Shown: in pieces, positions 54,132 to 64,000 of the stretch | Layout of the letters: each line of letters opens with the position of its first letter | Position numbering within the stretch: the first letter of the stretch is position 1 | Assembly: GCF_003597395.2 (NCBI RefSeq) | Contig: NC_133770.1 | Coordinates: 298,341,827-298,405,826, forward strand | DNA: 64,000 nucleotides | Direction: 5' to 3' | Origin: Chelonoidis abingdonii | Lineage: Eukaryota; Chordata; Testudines; Testudinidae | Made by a program: the position numbers and the translations under genes | The notes under the pieces: model-generated | What the model was told of the DNA's origin: nothing | The model's database searches: none | The model's input: only the letters and a program-made list of their open reading frames with translations

Positions 54132-54959
54132 CAGTGGTTTCCAACATGCCAGATGCTTCAGAGGGAATGGAGAGAACAATGTAATTTATCAAGGGATCCA
54201 TCCCTTGTCACCCTGTCCCATCTTCTGGCAGTCAGAGGTTTAGAGATATCTAGAACGTGGGGTTGCATCCCTGACCATCTTGGTTAATAGCCACTGATGG
54301 ACCTATTCTCCATGAATTTATCTAGCTCTTTTTTTGAGCCCACTTATTCTTTTGGCCTTTACAACATCCTCTGGCAACGAGTTCCACAGGTTGACTGTTC
54401 GTTGTGTGAAGAAGTACTTCCTTCTGTTTGTTTTAAACCTACTGTCTATTAATTTCATTGGGTGACTCCTGGCTCTGGAGTTATGTGAAGGAGTAAATAA
54501 CACTTCAATATTCACTTTCCTATCCCATTCATGATTTTATAGACCTCTGTCATCTCTTTTCCAAGCTGAACAGTCCCAGTCTTTTTAATCTCTACTCATG
54601 TGGAAGCTGTTCCATGCCCCTAATCATTTTTGTTGCCCTTCTCTGTACTTTTTCCAATTCTAATATACCTTTTTTTTGAGATGGGGTGACCAGAACTACC
54701 TGCAGTATTCAAGGTGAAGGTATATCATAGATTTATATAGTGGCATTATAATATTTCTGTCTTATTATCTATCCCTTCCCTAATGGTTCCTAACACTCTG
54801 TTCGCTTTTTTGACTGCCGCTGCACATTGAGTGGATGTTTTCAGAGAACTATCTGTAATGATTCTAAGATTTTTTTCTTGAGTGGTAACAGCTAATTCAG
54901 ACCCCATCATTTTGTATGTATAGTTGGGATTATGTTTTCCAGTTTGCATTTATCAACCC

Positions 54960-55530
54960 CAGGGCAGCCCAGAGGATTCCGGGGGCCTGGGGCCTTCGGC
55001 GGCAGGCGGCTCCGGTGGACCTCCCACAGGCATGCCTGTGGAGGGTCCGCTGGTCCCGCGGCTCCAGTGGAGCATCCGCAGGCACGCCTGCGGGAGGTCC
55101 ACCGGAGCCGTGGGACTGGCGAGCGGCAGAGCACCCCCCGTGCGGTGAAATGTCTAGAGCCGGCCCTGTTTGGTGGCGGAGGGCCCTTCTGTTCCGGGAC
55201 CCACCGCCAAAGTGCCCCGAAGACACGTGGCGGGGGCCCCCTGCCGGCGAATTACCACCAAAGCGGGACCTGCCGCCGAAGTGCAGCCCGGTCTTCGGCA
55301 GTAATTCGCCAGTGGGGGGTCCTTCCACCCCAGAGCAGAAGGACCCCCCCGCCAGCGAGGACCGGGAGTGGAAGAAGCTCCGGAGCCTGGCCCTGCAAGA
55401 GTTTTCCGGGCCCCCCAGAGCGAGTGAAGGACCCTGCTCCAGGGGCCCCAAAAAACTCTCGTGGGGGCCCCTGCAGAGCCCGGGGCCTGGGGCAAATTGC
55501 CCCTCTTGCCCCCCCCCCCAGGCGGTCCTG
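54960..55530. mobile_element. 571-bp GC-rich hAT element nested in CR1 A
   Basis: Left end CAGGGCAGCCCAGAGGATTC, right end GGCGGTCCTG; the reverse of the latter (CAGGACCGCC) pairs imperfectly with the left. Perfect 8-bp duplication ATCAACCC at 54,952-54,959 and 55,531-55,538. The interior is CpG-rich with many inverted pieces (CTCCCACAGGCATGCCTG) and TAGAGCCGGCCCTG at about 55,155, itself a hAT end, hinting at a composite. Not coding despite long open frames on both strands. Confidence 0.9.
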
Positions 55531-56075
55531 ATCAACCCTGAATTTCATCTGCCATTTTGTTGCCCAGTCACCCAGTTTTGTGAGATCTCTTTGTAACTCT
55601 CTGTAGTCTGCTTTGGACATAACTATCTTGAATAATTTTGTACAGTCTACAAACTTTGCCACCTTACTCTTTACTCCTTTTTCCAGATCGTTTATGAATA
55701 TGTTGAACAGCACTAGTCCCAGAACAGATCCTTGGGGGACCCTGGGATTTACCTCTCTACACTGTTTATTCCTACGCTTTGTTTCCTATGTTTTAACCAC
55801 TTATTGGTCTATGAGAGGACCTTCCCTTTTATCCCATAACTGCTTACTTTGCTGACGAGCCTTTGGTGAGGGACCTTGTCAAAGGCTTTCTGAAAGCCCA
55901 AGTACACTATATCCACTGGTTCCCCCTTGTCCATATGCTTGAGGACATACTCAAAGAATTCTAATAGATTAATGAGGCATGATTTCCTTTTACAGAAACT
56001 GTGTTGACTCTTCCCTAACGTTTCATGTTTATCTGTGTGTCTGATAATTCTGTTCTTTACTACAGTTTCAACCAA
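55531..56075 (-). pseudogene. Reverse-transcriptase remnants of CR1 A
   Basis: Minus-strand pieces of ORF2. LGFQKAFDKVPHQRLVSKV (motif A region) lies at about 55,905-55,840. MLFNIFINDLEKGVKSKVAK lies at about 55,713-55,654, followed by FVDCTKLF where FADDTKLF is usual. Loss of both catalytic aspartates' context (DD to DC) and frame breaks show a dead copy. Confidence 0.85.
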
Positions 56076-56183
56076 TTTGTGTGGTACTGAAGTTAGGCTT
56101 ACTGGTCTGTAATTGCCAGGATCGCCTTTGGAGCCCTTTTAAAAAACTGGCATCACATTAGCTATCCACCAGTCATATGGTAC

Positions 56184-56957
56184 TGTGATGAAGTGGGAGG
56201 TTTTCTTGAGGTTTTCTGTGTTTTCCAGGGTTTGCATGCACATGGGGTGGGACTCAATGTCCCTGGGTGTTACTGGTTTAATGAGGTGAGGGGAGAGGGA
56301 GTTTGTTGTTGCAGAGGACCAGAAAGGGACTCAGGACCCCAGCTCAGGAAACACAACCAGTTCTGGCCAGTGCGAGGACAAAGGGCTGCAGAGAGAGGAC
56401 CCCGGTGACCTGACCAGACGGTTCCAGCCAGAGGAGAGGAGACCCAGGCCTTCCTGTTTACGACCCTGTTTACCTGGAGAGAAGACAATGGACAGAGGCG
56501 GAGCTTGAGGCCGGGGATATCAGAGGCCCATCTGGGAAGCAGGGAGGCTCAGGGCTGGCGAGGGGAAGCAGGCAGAGCCCACCTGGATGCAGGGAGATTG
56601 GGATATGCTGTTATTGTGAGAGGCCAGGCCTGAGGCCCTGAGAGTTTCCTGTGCTGGGTTCAACTCTCAATAAACCTTCCTGTTTTATGCTGGCTGAGAG
56701 TCACTCCAGTCTAGAGAACAGGGTTGCATCAGCCCATTCAGGGGTGAAGAGGCCCAGGGGGTCCAGAGTGCATGGACTCCCGGAGGAGGCCCATGGCAGA
56801 GACAGATGTGCTAAGGCTCAGATAGGTGCGGCTCCAGAAGATGGAGAGGCCTGACCCCAAGAAAGAGTGGACACCCGAGAAGGGCTGTCTCACTGAAAGG
56901 GGCACCTCCTACAGATTGCACAGGCCAAGAGTGGGCACGATCTGTGAGTCTGTGACA
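56184..56957 (+). mobile_element. Solo LTR nested in CR1 A
   Basis: 774 bp starting TGTGATGAAGTGGGAGG and ending GAGTCTGTGACA. AATAAA at 56,669-56,674 lies in CTCTCAATAAACCTTCCTG. Perfect 5-bp duplication GGTAC at 56,179-56,183 and 56,958-56,962. CR1 A reads through continuously when the LTR and one GGTAC are left out. Plus-strand orientation follows from the polyadenylation signal. Confidence 0.9.
56669..56674 (+). promoter_or_regulatory. LTR polyadenylation signal
   Basis: AATAAA followed by CCTTCCTGTTTTATGC within the solo LTR at 56,184-56,957, marking the R region. It sets the orientation of the element. Confidence 0.7.
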
Positions 56958-57235
56958 GGTACAGAGGCTGATTTCAGTGATAGGTTACATCCCACCATTA
57001 GTAGTTCTGCAGTTTCATACTGGAGTTCCTTCAGAACTCTTGGGTGAATCCCATCTGGTTCTGGTGACCTTATTACTGTTTAGCTTATCAATTTGTTCCT
57101 AAATCTCCTCCAATGACACCTCAATCTGGACAGTTCCTCAGATCTGCCACCTAAAAAGAATGATTTAGGTATGGGAATCTTCCTCACATCCTCAGCTGTG
57201 AAGATGGATGAAAGCATTCATTTAGCTTCTCTATC

Positions 57236-57510
57236 ACAGAGTATGGGAGAGACTGGAAAGCGCTGCCTGGAAAGGCAAGTGGAAAAGGACCAATTCCCAG
57301 GCAGGAGGTACTGGGAAGCAGACACAGACCCTAAAGGAGGAGGGGGCTGTGCCCAGCTGAAAGTGGGATGAAGACTTCATGAGTTGGTGTTTCCTGTTGA
57401 AAGACTTTGTGTTGCCTGCTGGGAGAGAAACACTCAACTAGGGTTGGGGCCTGGAGGGCTCATGTGCCCCTGAGGGCTAAATAAATGGAATCCCTTCCGG
57501 TGATTATTTG
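57236..57510 (+). mobile_element. Possible LTR fragment
   Basis: AGAGACTGGAAAGCGCTGCC, TGGAAAGGCAAGTGG, GGGAGAGAAACACTCAACTA and an AATAAA within GAGGGCTAAATAAATGGAA near 57,479 resemble the R/U5 part of a turtle LTR. No TG start or flanking duplication was found, so the boundaries are loose. Confidence 0.4.
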
Positions 57511-57559
57511 AATTAGTCTGTGAACTATGAGTTCTTAAAGGCCCCTGAAGAGATGAGAT

Positions 57560-58085
57560 GGCTACAGAGGTTCTTGTTGTTCGTCCTTCGAGTTTGAAGA
57601 TGACCATGACATCACTAGCTGGTTTGGTTTCTGTGAACACGTGAGTGGCTGATTAGGCCAATTTGAGCTTTGAACCGTCTGTGGCACACTGAACAAGAGA
57701 TGCTGCTATGGGTTGCTTCATTAACATTGGATATGGGGCTGTTGCAAGATTTATGCTCCTGGCGCTTCTGCTCTGCCTCAGCAGTTCTCTTCTGTTCATA
57801 GACTGTATCTCCAGTATGGATGAGCATAGCAGTGAGTGGCTGTCCCTCCCCGTCAATCTCGGAGGGAGGCCATGCCCCCTCACTACAATGAAGCTTCACC
57901 AGGTAGAATAATCCTGAACAAGATCTTCCCAAGGCTCTGTGTCAATGTTGAAACACCCCAAGGATAACTTGAGGGAGTCCTTGAAGCATTTCTTCTGGCC
58001 TCCCCTAGTGCACTTTCCCTCTTTTAGCTCACCATAAAAGATCTTCCTTGGCAGTCGCTCATCTGACATGACCTGCCCATCTCAT
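57560..58085 (-). pseudogene. Non-LTR retrotransposon C-terminal tail with zinc finger
   Basis: Reading the minus strand gives ERLPRKIFYGELKEGK, CTRGGQKKCFKDSLKLSLG and FNIDTEPWEDLVQD in one frame. After frame breaks come EAEQKRQEHKS and CSVCHRRFKAQIGLISHSRVH, a C2H2 zinc finger. This tail is known at the C-terminus of a non-LTR reverse-transcriptase family distinct from CR1. The minus-strand 3' end near 57,575 reads TCGAAGGACGAAC. 5'-truncated, with at least two frame breaks. Confidence 0.7.
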
Positions 58086-58264
58086 CTGTGATTTGGAATG
58101 CCTTCCCGCATGAGAGGCAGGGGGCCATAGACAGCCTTCTGGCCACAAGGGGGTGTTTGCAAAGCAGGAAATGGCCACACCGCTACAGGAGCCACAGAAG
58201 AACCTTGGGTAGATAAACAGGAGAATCGGACCCCTAATAATGTAAAGGTGAAGTATGCAGAAAA
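58086..58264. other. Single-copy spacer
   Basis: No feature recognised. Confidence 0.35.
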
Positions 58265-58425
58265 CAGCTGTAAAGCACTCTTGCAGGCATTCATTAATTT
58301 ACACTCACATTCCCCTGTGATGAAAGACAGCAAGACTTGGAAAACAGAAGTTAAGTAACATGCCCCAGGTTACACAGGAAGTCTGATGCAGAATCAAGTC
58401 TAGATCGGCAGAGACATGCTAGACT
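58265..58425 (-). repeat. SINE body, antisense
   Basis: TGTAAAGCACTCTTGCAGG, CACATTCCCCTGTGATGAA, AAGTTAAGTAACATGCCCC and AGGTTACACAGGAAGTCTG are the reverse of the SINE tail and body, diverged. Confidence 0.65.
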
Positions 58426-58720
58426 TTCCTCCATGGCTGCATAAATCTGCAATGTGCCATTAAATGGCTGCTGGGTTCCATCCCAGAAGTGGCTGCATTT
58501 CATGGGCAACTAAAATGGTCTCTGCATGTAGTTCATAAAGGGGGTGGGGTTGTTCAGAAGGACAGAGCTGCTACGTGGAGAGCCACAGGTGGGGCAGAGA
58601 ACTTACTCAGGGCTTGAGAAAGGCAGAACCCACAGTGTTTGGATCTGGAATGTCAGGCAGCTGGGGAGTGTTTGGATCTGAAGATTTGGGTCCAGCGCTT
58701 CTCTGCCTAGGAGACTTTAG

Positions 58721-58808
58721 GGGCCAGATCCTCAGCTGGTATAAAACGGCACAGCTCCACTGATGTCAGGACCATTATGTTAATTTATACCAGCTGAGGA
58801 CCTGGCTT
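58721..58808. mobile_element. Palindromic MITE
   Basis: The left end GGGCCAGATCCTCAGCTGG and right end CCAGCTGAGGACCTGGC are inverted over more than 20 bases. The centre reads GCACAGCTCCACTGATGTC. 88 bp, no coding capacity, same family as 37,852-37,946. Confidence 0.8.
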
Positions 58809-59219
58809 TCCCTTTTTAGAGCTGTGCTGGAGATCCGACACCTTCTCTTCCTTTCCGCTGTGGTTCCTGTCCCTGATGATAGGGATGGCTAGACAAACCA
58901 GTCTGGACAGAAGAAGTGCTAGGTAATGTAATACCTTCAGTGCCAGACTGCTGGAGCTTTCTCATCTCTGGATGCCCCATTCTCATCACTCCAACTCCAG
59001 TCCCAACCTCATCTTCCTTACCTGACACTTGGATGAGGTTTCCTTGGCCTTGCAGATTTGTCTTCTGCATAAAACGCAAGCATCTCCTTCTCTCTTTCAC
59101 GTCTCCCACCTCACTCCCACTCCTGGCTACATCTGTGGCTCCAATTCCAGTGAAGGAGTTAAGTTAAAGTCACGAGCTTGGCGCCTAGATACCTTGGTAG
59201 ATGAACAATTTTGATGATA
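58809..59219. other. Single-copy sequence, no gene recognised
   Basis: No recognisable exon or repeat. Confidence 0.4.
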
Positions 59220-59395
59220 ATGTTTACCGAAAAAGGGGGGGGGCAAGGTAAAATATATTTAAAAAGGGACAGTTCTGTCAAAAAGCAAAATATTATGACC
59301 ACATTCTCAGCCCCCCCAAAAAAAATATTTTTGAAAAAATAGGCCATCTTTCACTTTAAAAAACTTTTGACCAGCTCTAATAAAATAGGTTTCTT
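59220..59395. repeat. AT-rich interspersed repeat (GACCAGCTCTA end)
   Basis: AAATATATTTAAAAAGGGAC, CCAAAAAAAATATTTTTG and the right end CTTTTGACCAGCTCTAAT match the AT-rich type at 32,080-32,435. G-run and C-run at 59,236-59,245 and 59,311-59,317. Confidence 0.5.
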
Positions 59396-60420
59396 TGTGT
59401 AAGTCAAATAGCGACCTCCCGCTCTGTGATTTCAGTGACTAGGCACTGACTGCTTTGTTTGTGGGCTCAGAAATGATTACATCCGTCACAATGCACTGTG
59501 GGTCAAAATGCACCTGACTCTCATTCATACTAAGGCTCCTTTACACCAGTCTGGTGGCCATATAAAGGTGGGGGCAGAGTGAAGAGACGTTCATGTGTAT
59601 GCCAATGGGGCCCATGATCTCTTGTCCTTTGCTTACATTCTCCGGTATTTGGATGCCTGCTACGGATTTTAGTGCATTTCTTTTCTTAGCACTGCTGGAA
59701 CAAGCAGTTCTTCAACCTTTAAGCAAAATTTTGTCTTCACTAGTTGGCTACTGCAATCTCAGGTTGAGGTCGCTTTCTTTGGGCCTGCCTAATTAACCTG
59801 CTCGTTTCAGTTTATGCAAAGACGAGTTTCTGTGTTTCAGTTGTGAATGCTGGTCATTTGGAAGCAGTAAATATAAGCATCTCTCCTGGCATATTCTTCA
59901 CAACAGGGCTTATGTGGGACACAAAACAACTAGGTGTTAATGCTGGATTGATACGCGGGGCAAATTACACCACGGATCACTGTCACTTTCAGGTGGTGTT
60001 GATCTGTTTACTGCCCTGCTAAGAATGTAATTGCCTTATCTGACATAGAGGTCAGATCTTTGCAACTTCAGCATTCTGCACTGGGCTAAAGACAGGAAGC
60101 CCAGTTGCTGTATTCTGTGTTTTTATATCTGTGAAAAGTGACTATCAAATGCAACATTTTGCACATTATCAACAATGAGCCACGATGCAAAGCAGTGAAG
60201 AATCTGACCTGGGTTTCTTAAACTTTCAAGTGGTTTGTAATCAGTTCCAATTCTTTCCTCTTACTGTCGGTGGAACTTAGGACAACCCAGCACCACCCTC
60301 TGCATCTCTTTTTCATTCTGGGTGCGGTTCTTGCAGCTTTTTCTAGAGAGATCTTGATGCAAGATCAACACGCTGTCCTTCCCACCAGAGGCCTAGAACT
60401 TGGCCTTTAGAAGATGCATT
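59396..60420. other. Single-copy sequence, no gene recognised
   Basis: Nothing identified on either strand beyond ordinary AT-rich sequence. Confidence 0.4.
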
Positions 60421-60426
60421 GATGAT

Positions 60427-61504
60427 CGTGACGATGTGGTTCTGGCGGGACCCTACTGAGAGTGCCAATTCAGGACCAATTGCTCAAACAGGGCAGTCAC
60501 AGCCCAAGGCTGGGGTTTTTCCACCTCTAAGGCAAACCAAACCAGCCAGACAACAGACTTCGGTGTCACCCCTCTGGCTAACCGCAAGTCACACAAGCAA
60601 TTTCCTTAGACACTCCAGTCTCCCAGTATCACCACCAGTCCCACACGTCCTGGGGATGAATGGTTATGAAAACCAACACCCCAGTAAAAGAAAAAGGTTC
60701 TCTCGATCCCAAAGGACCAAGCCCCAGACCCAGGTCAGTATACACATCAGATCTTACCCACAAATCACGCTGTTGCCAATCCTTTAGAATCTAAAATCTA
60801 AAGGTTTATTCATAAAAGGAAAAAGATAGAGGTGAGAGCTAGAATTGGTTAAACTGAATCAATTACATACAGTAATGGCAAAGTCCTTAGTTCAGGCTTG
60901 TAGCAGTGATGAAGTAAACTGCAGGTTTAAATCCAGTCTCTGGAGAACATCCCCCGCTGGGATGGGTCATCAGTCCTTTGTGCAGAGCTTCAGCTTGTAG
61001 CAAAGTCCCTCCAGAGGTAAGAAGCAGGATTGAAGACAAAATGGAGATGAGGCCTTCGCCTTATATAGACTTTTCCAGGTGTAAGCACACTCCTTTGTTC
61101 CTACTGTGGAAAGTTACAGCAAAATGGAGTCTGCAGTCACATGGGCCAGTTTCTGCACACCATGCTGAGTCACAAGGCGTATCCGCCTCCTCTCAATGGG
61201 TCAATTGTGTAGCTAATGGTCCTTAATGGGCCATCAAGCAGGCTAAGCTGAGCTGACACCAACTTGTCTGGGATCTTTCCCAGTAACACAGCACAAGTTT
61301 GAAATACAGACAGTATACAGCCAATATTCATAACTTCAACTACAAAATGAGACAGACATACAGACAGCATAATCATAACCAGTAACCCATAACCTGGTCT
61401 TAGACACCTTATATGACCCCTTTTACATAGGATTTGGTGCCACTACAGGACCTTGGTTGCAAACCATGTTCTATATGGTCCCATTTTATATCAATAACGT
61501 CACA
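60427..61504 (-). mobile_element. Solo LTR, 1078 bp, minus strand
   Basis: On the minus strand it runs from TGTGACGTTATTGATA at 61,504 to CATCGTCACG at 60,427; the terminal A is mutated to G. TATA-like TCTATATAAGG (61,070-61,060) and AATAAA (60,810-60,805) followed by CCTTTAGATTTTAGATTC are correctly ordered. A perfect 5-bp duplication ATGAT flanks it at 60,422-60,426 and 61,505-61,509. No internal genes. Confidence 0.9.
60805..60810 (-). promoter_or_regulatory. LTR polyadenylation signal
   Basis: TTTATT on the plus strand is AATAAA on the minus strand, about 255 bases downstream of the TATA-like box of the same LTR. This spacing is plausible for U3/R structure. Confidence 0.65.
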
Positions 61505-61509
61505 ATGAT

Positions 61510-62119
61510 GCAATAGGCTTCTTTAGCAGATAATCTTTTCAAACCTGTGGAGGGGGATGGGGGTTTAGGTTTCCCGGCAATGATGCCGCATCAATTGACT
61601 GCTTATGCCGGGCCTGCTCAGTTAAAGCTTGAATCTGTATTTCATGAATTTCATGGGTTCTGTGTATGTCTATTGTTTGGGGTGAGATTAACCCAACTTA
61701 GAGCGACATTCTGCAGCAACGCCAACACCCGATCAACGGTTCAAACATCAGGAGTCAGACCTCCAAAAATCATGTGTAGCTTAAAGCCAAGAGTTTTCAA
61801 ATTTAATACATTTTGGGTTCATTTGCTTGCAGGTTTTTGACCCTTCAACGCTCACATTTTTATGCTTTTCTCTGCAATCATAAGGACTAGAAACTTTTTT
61901 TTTCTAATGACAGCTGACATTTTCCCACAATCACACGAGGCACTGGGGCTTTAATAAAACAACTGATGTTGCAAAACGCATGATCAAATCACAGGTATTG
62001 GCAATGCTGGATCTGCCCCTTTGCATGGTCATTTTGCATTCCACAGGCAGGACTATCTTTTATTATGGAGTCATCGTTCCTTAAATTCATACATTTGACT
62101 TTTAAGGCAGCTTTGCAAG
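61510..62119. other. AT-rich sequence, possibly old repeat
   Basis: GTTTTCAAATTTAATACATTTTGGG, TTTGACCCTTCAACGCTCAC and CTTTTCTCTGCAATCATAAGG around 61,780-61,890 remind me of an old dispersed reptile repeat, but I cannot name it. No exon seen. Confidence 0.3.
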
Positions 62120-62345
62120 AGGAAAGGTTGCCCTGGGGTTAAGGCAGTAGCCTGGGACTTGGGAGATCTGGATTTAATTCCTGTTTCTGCCAAAGGCTCC
62201 CTGTATAGCTTTCAGTAAGTCACTTCATCTCTCCGTGCCTGAATAAATAGAGACAAGGATATTTCCTGTCTGTCTTTTCTTTATATGAAGATTGTAAACT
62301 CTCTGGGGCAGGGACCAGCTGTTACGATGGGTCTGTACAGCAGTG
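62120..62345 (+). repeat. SINE, sense
   Basis: GAAAGGTTGCCCTGGGGTTAAGG (head), GAGATCTGGATTTAATTCC (B box), TTTCAGTAAGTCACTTCATC and ATTGTAAACTCTCTGGGGCAG (tail) are in MIR/CORE-SINE order with a family-specific tail. Confidence 0.8.
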
Positions 62346-62582
62346 CAACCCTGGTCTCATTTGTAGCCTCTAGCCACTATGACAGTGCTGATAATAATCA
62401 CCCAATTCACACTGCACTTGACTACAAATAAAACCCAAATCTCTCTCATATCACAAACCTTGTTTTTCTGTGATTACACACACGGCCATGCAAATTTACC
62501 CATGAAGCTGTGTGAGATGCTCTTCGTTTTCCTTCTCCTGCCATGGAAAAGCAGCAGATCCCTGCAAGAAGTGGGACAAAAA

Positions 62583-63078
62583 ATCTAAATTGTTTCAAGA
62601 CTGAGCTTGATAAGTTTACGGGATGGTCTGAATGGCATGTGGCCCATCTGTGACTGCTACTAGCAAATATCTCCACCAGCTGGAGATGGGACACTAGGTG
62701 GGGAGGGCTCTGAGTTACTACAGAGAATTCTTTTCCAGGTGTCTGGTTGGTGGGTCTCACCCACATGGACAGGGTCTAACTCATCATCATATATGGGCTC
62801 AGGAAGGAGTTTTCTCCTAAGTCAGATTGGCAGAGACCCTGTGGTCTTTTTGCCTTCCTCTGCAGCATGGGGCATGGGTCACTTGAAGGTTTAAATGGTG
62901 GAGTCTCTGTAACTTGAAGTCTTTAAATCAAGATTTGAGGATGTTGGTAACTCAGCCAGACGCTAGGGGCCTATTTCAGGAGTGGGAGGATGAGGTTCTG
63001 TGGCCTGTGATGTGCAGGAGATCAGACTAGATGGTCATGATGGTGACAGTCCCTTCTGACCTTAGAGTCTATGAGTCA
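62583..63078 (+). mobile_element. CR1 3' UTR, sense
   Basis: AATTGTTTCAAGACTGAGC, TCAGGAAGGAGTTTTCTCC, GATTGGCAGAGACCCTGTGG, AACTTGAAGTCTTTAAATCA and the end GTCCCTTCTGACCTTAGAG then TCTATGAG are a continuous CR1 3' UTR of about 500 bases. Best copy of this subfamily in the window. Confidence 0.85.
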
Positions 63079-63334
63079 GTGCTCACCACATGGAGAAATG
63101 TCCTAGCCTCAGCTATAGAGGCTTCTTGCAGCCCCCTGGAGGGATGAGAAAAATTTCACTGGGTTGCTTAAATTAATGCCGCTTTTCTGGTGTGAGATGT
63201 CCTGGCAAATCCGGTGGCTGCTGCTCCATCTTCTGCTGTCAGGGACTCTGTCGTGACCACTGGAGGGATGAGCAGGTGGAAGAGGAGCCCCCATATTTGT
63301 ATCAACTCTTTGGCCACCCAGCTCAGCCTGAGAC

Positions 63335-63545
63335 TTTTCAGGCTTATGGAAAGAGAAAGGGACCATCTGTTTGGTCTGTGTTTGTACAGCCCCTAGCACA
63401 ATGGGGTTATGGTCTAGGACTGGCACTTCTAGGCTCTACCTTTGTTAAAATAATAATACTTAGCACTTCTACAGTACAAAATGCTTTGCTAGCATTATCC
63501 AGCTACTCTGCAGTTACCCTGCTGCTGGCTGTAAGGTTTTCATGG
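63335..63545 (+). repeat. SINE tail remnants
   Basis: GTTTGTACAGCCCCTAGCAC and AATGGGGTTATGGTCTAGGA are the 3' part of a dispersed SINE. AAATAATAATACTTAGCAC and GCATTATCCAGCTACTCTGC that follow look like an antisense SINE start. Head-to-head remnants. Confidence 0.55.
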
Positions 63546-63979
63546 AGATGCCCTTCAGGATACCAGGGCTGTTAACTCATTTAGCAAGATGGAAGCCAGA
63601 CCTCAAATCCTCTCACCTCCTTAAAGAAACACTGCGCTGCCGCCAGTGTATCTCGGCTTGCAGCCTCACTCCTGCCAGTGCTTTTCAGTCTTGACCTGTA
63701 GTACCCCTTGCTAATCTAATTCTAGAATCTCCACTCACTCCTACTGATGCATCTTAATCCGCCCCTGCAGCTCACAGCCCCTGTGCCTCCTGCTGTCCCT
63801 GAGCCTGCCATCAGCCTGGGCTGGCCCCTTGGGTGTTCTGGTGAGGTTGGGAAATTGCCATCCAGAACGAGACCCATCAAACTCATTTCACTTGTGCGAC
63901 CTGGGTGCCAGGCTTTGAACAGGAGGCCCTGGACCCAGCCTGCCCCCGGCCACCACATAGCCCCAGACACTCTGAATCT
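63546..63979. other. Single-copy sequence, no gene recognised
   Basis: No feature recognised. Confidence 0.35.
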
Positions 63980-64000
63980 AAGGCCCTATCTACACGACAC
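63980..64000. mobile_element. Start of a MITE cut by the window edge
   Basis: GGCCCTATCTACACGACAC resembles the TGTCTACAC-type MITE end. Only about 20 bases are visible. Confidence 0.3.

Larger units (their letters stand above)
52614..57235 (-). mobile_element. Outer CR1 (A), interrupted by three insertions
   Basis: Minus-strand CR1 whose pieces lie at 52,614-52,674, 54,132-54,959, 55,531-56,183 and 56,958-57,235. Its 3' end starts AAGAACATAAGAATGGCC. The sequence GTGTCCTGTCT resumes as CAACATGCCAGATGCTTCAG after CR1 B, as in the uninterrupted copy at 45,317-45,715. It retains RT motif pieces near 55,640 and 55,880. The 5' end near 57,235 is truncated. Confidence 0.85.

Noticed and set aside
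54916..55596. Open frames of about 200 codons on both strands in GC-rich DNA
   Set aside because: They lie inside a hAT element with 8-bp duplications; high GC content lowers stop frequency. No domain is recognisable.
57653..57932. Cellular C2H2 zinc-finger gene
   Set aside because: Single finger joined to a sequence known from the tail of non-LTR retrotransposon proteins, in broken frames; better explained as a dead retroelement.

Overview
The window looks like nuclear DNA of a reptile, most probably a turtle. No protein-coding gene could be recognised on either strand. The turtle assignment rests on repeat content: many 3' ends and reverse-transcriptase remnants of CR1 non-LTR retrotransposons, MIR/tRNA-type SINEs, short non-autonomous hAT transposons whose ends start TAGGGTGACC, CAGTGGTTCTCAA, CAGGGCCGGC or CATAGGC, and ERV-type LTRs starting TGTGA. 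I know these families mainly from turtle genomes, and some also occur in crocodilians and birds. Species cannot be told from the sequence alone.

Layout. 1-9 kb is mostly single-copy sequence with SINE pieces and two CR1 3' ends, each carrying a nested hAT insertion (5.8-6.1 kb and 6.5-7.3 kb). 9.5-14.5 kb has a 66-bp minisatellite, a CR1, a 34-bp minisatellite and, at 10.34 and 13.35 kb, two copies of a highly similar ~160-bp non-repeat-like block. 15-31 kb holds SINEs, MITEs, hAT elements, a minus-strand LTR (18.74-19.53 kb), a CR1 with reverse-transcriptase remnant (24.0-24.7 kb) and a 5S-rRNA/tRNA-like SINE (30.7 kb). 31-39 kb contains a hAT-like element with an internal 46-bp VNTR, a 230-bp hAT, an LTR with 5-bp duplications, an unclassified retroelement segment with a perfect 24-bp hairpin, and a 410-bp hAT. 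39-52 kb has AT-rich conserved-looking single-copy sequence, a second 34-bp minisatellite with higher-order structure, and older CR1/SINE copies. 52.4-58.1 kb is a nest of mobile elements: one CR1 interrupted by another CR1, a hAT and a solo LTR, next to a fragment of a different non-LTR element with a zinc-finger tail. 58-64 kb has a 1.08-kb minus-strand LTR and further SINE and CR1 ends.

Between the repeats are several single-copy, AT-rich stretches containing TAAT-type motifs (4.4-5.4, 8.0-8.35, 17.1-17.4, 28.5-28.9, 30.3-30.5, 33.1-33.5, 36.5-36.8, 39.7-40.1, 41.4-41.7 and 47.8-47.9 kb). They resemble conserved non-coding elements, so the window could be an intron or a gene-poor regulatory flank of a developmental gene. 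That is inference; it needs cross-species alignment. The most interesting signals are the duplicated block at 10.34/13.35 kb, the dated nest of insertions at 52-57 kb, the tandem arrays with higher-order structure, and the foldback retroelement at 36.85-37.6 kb.
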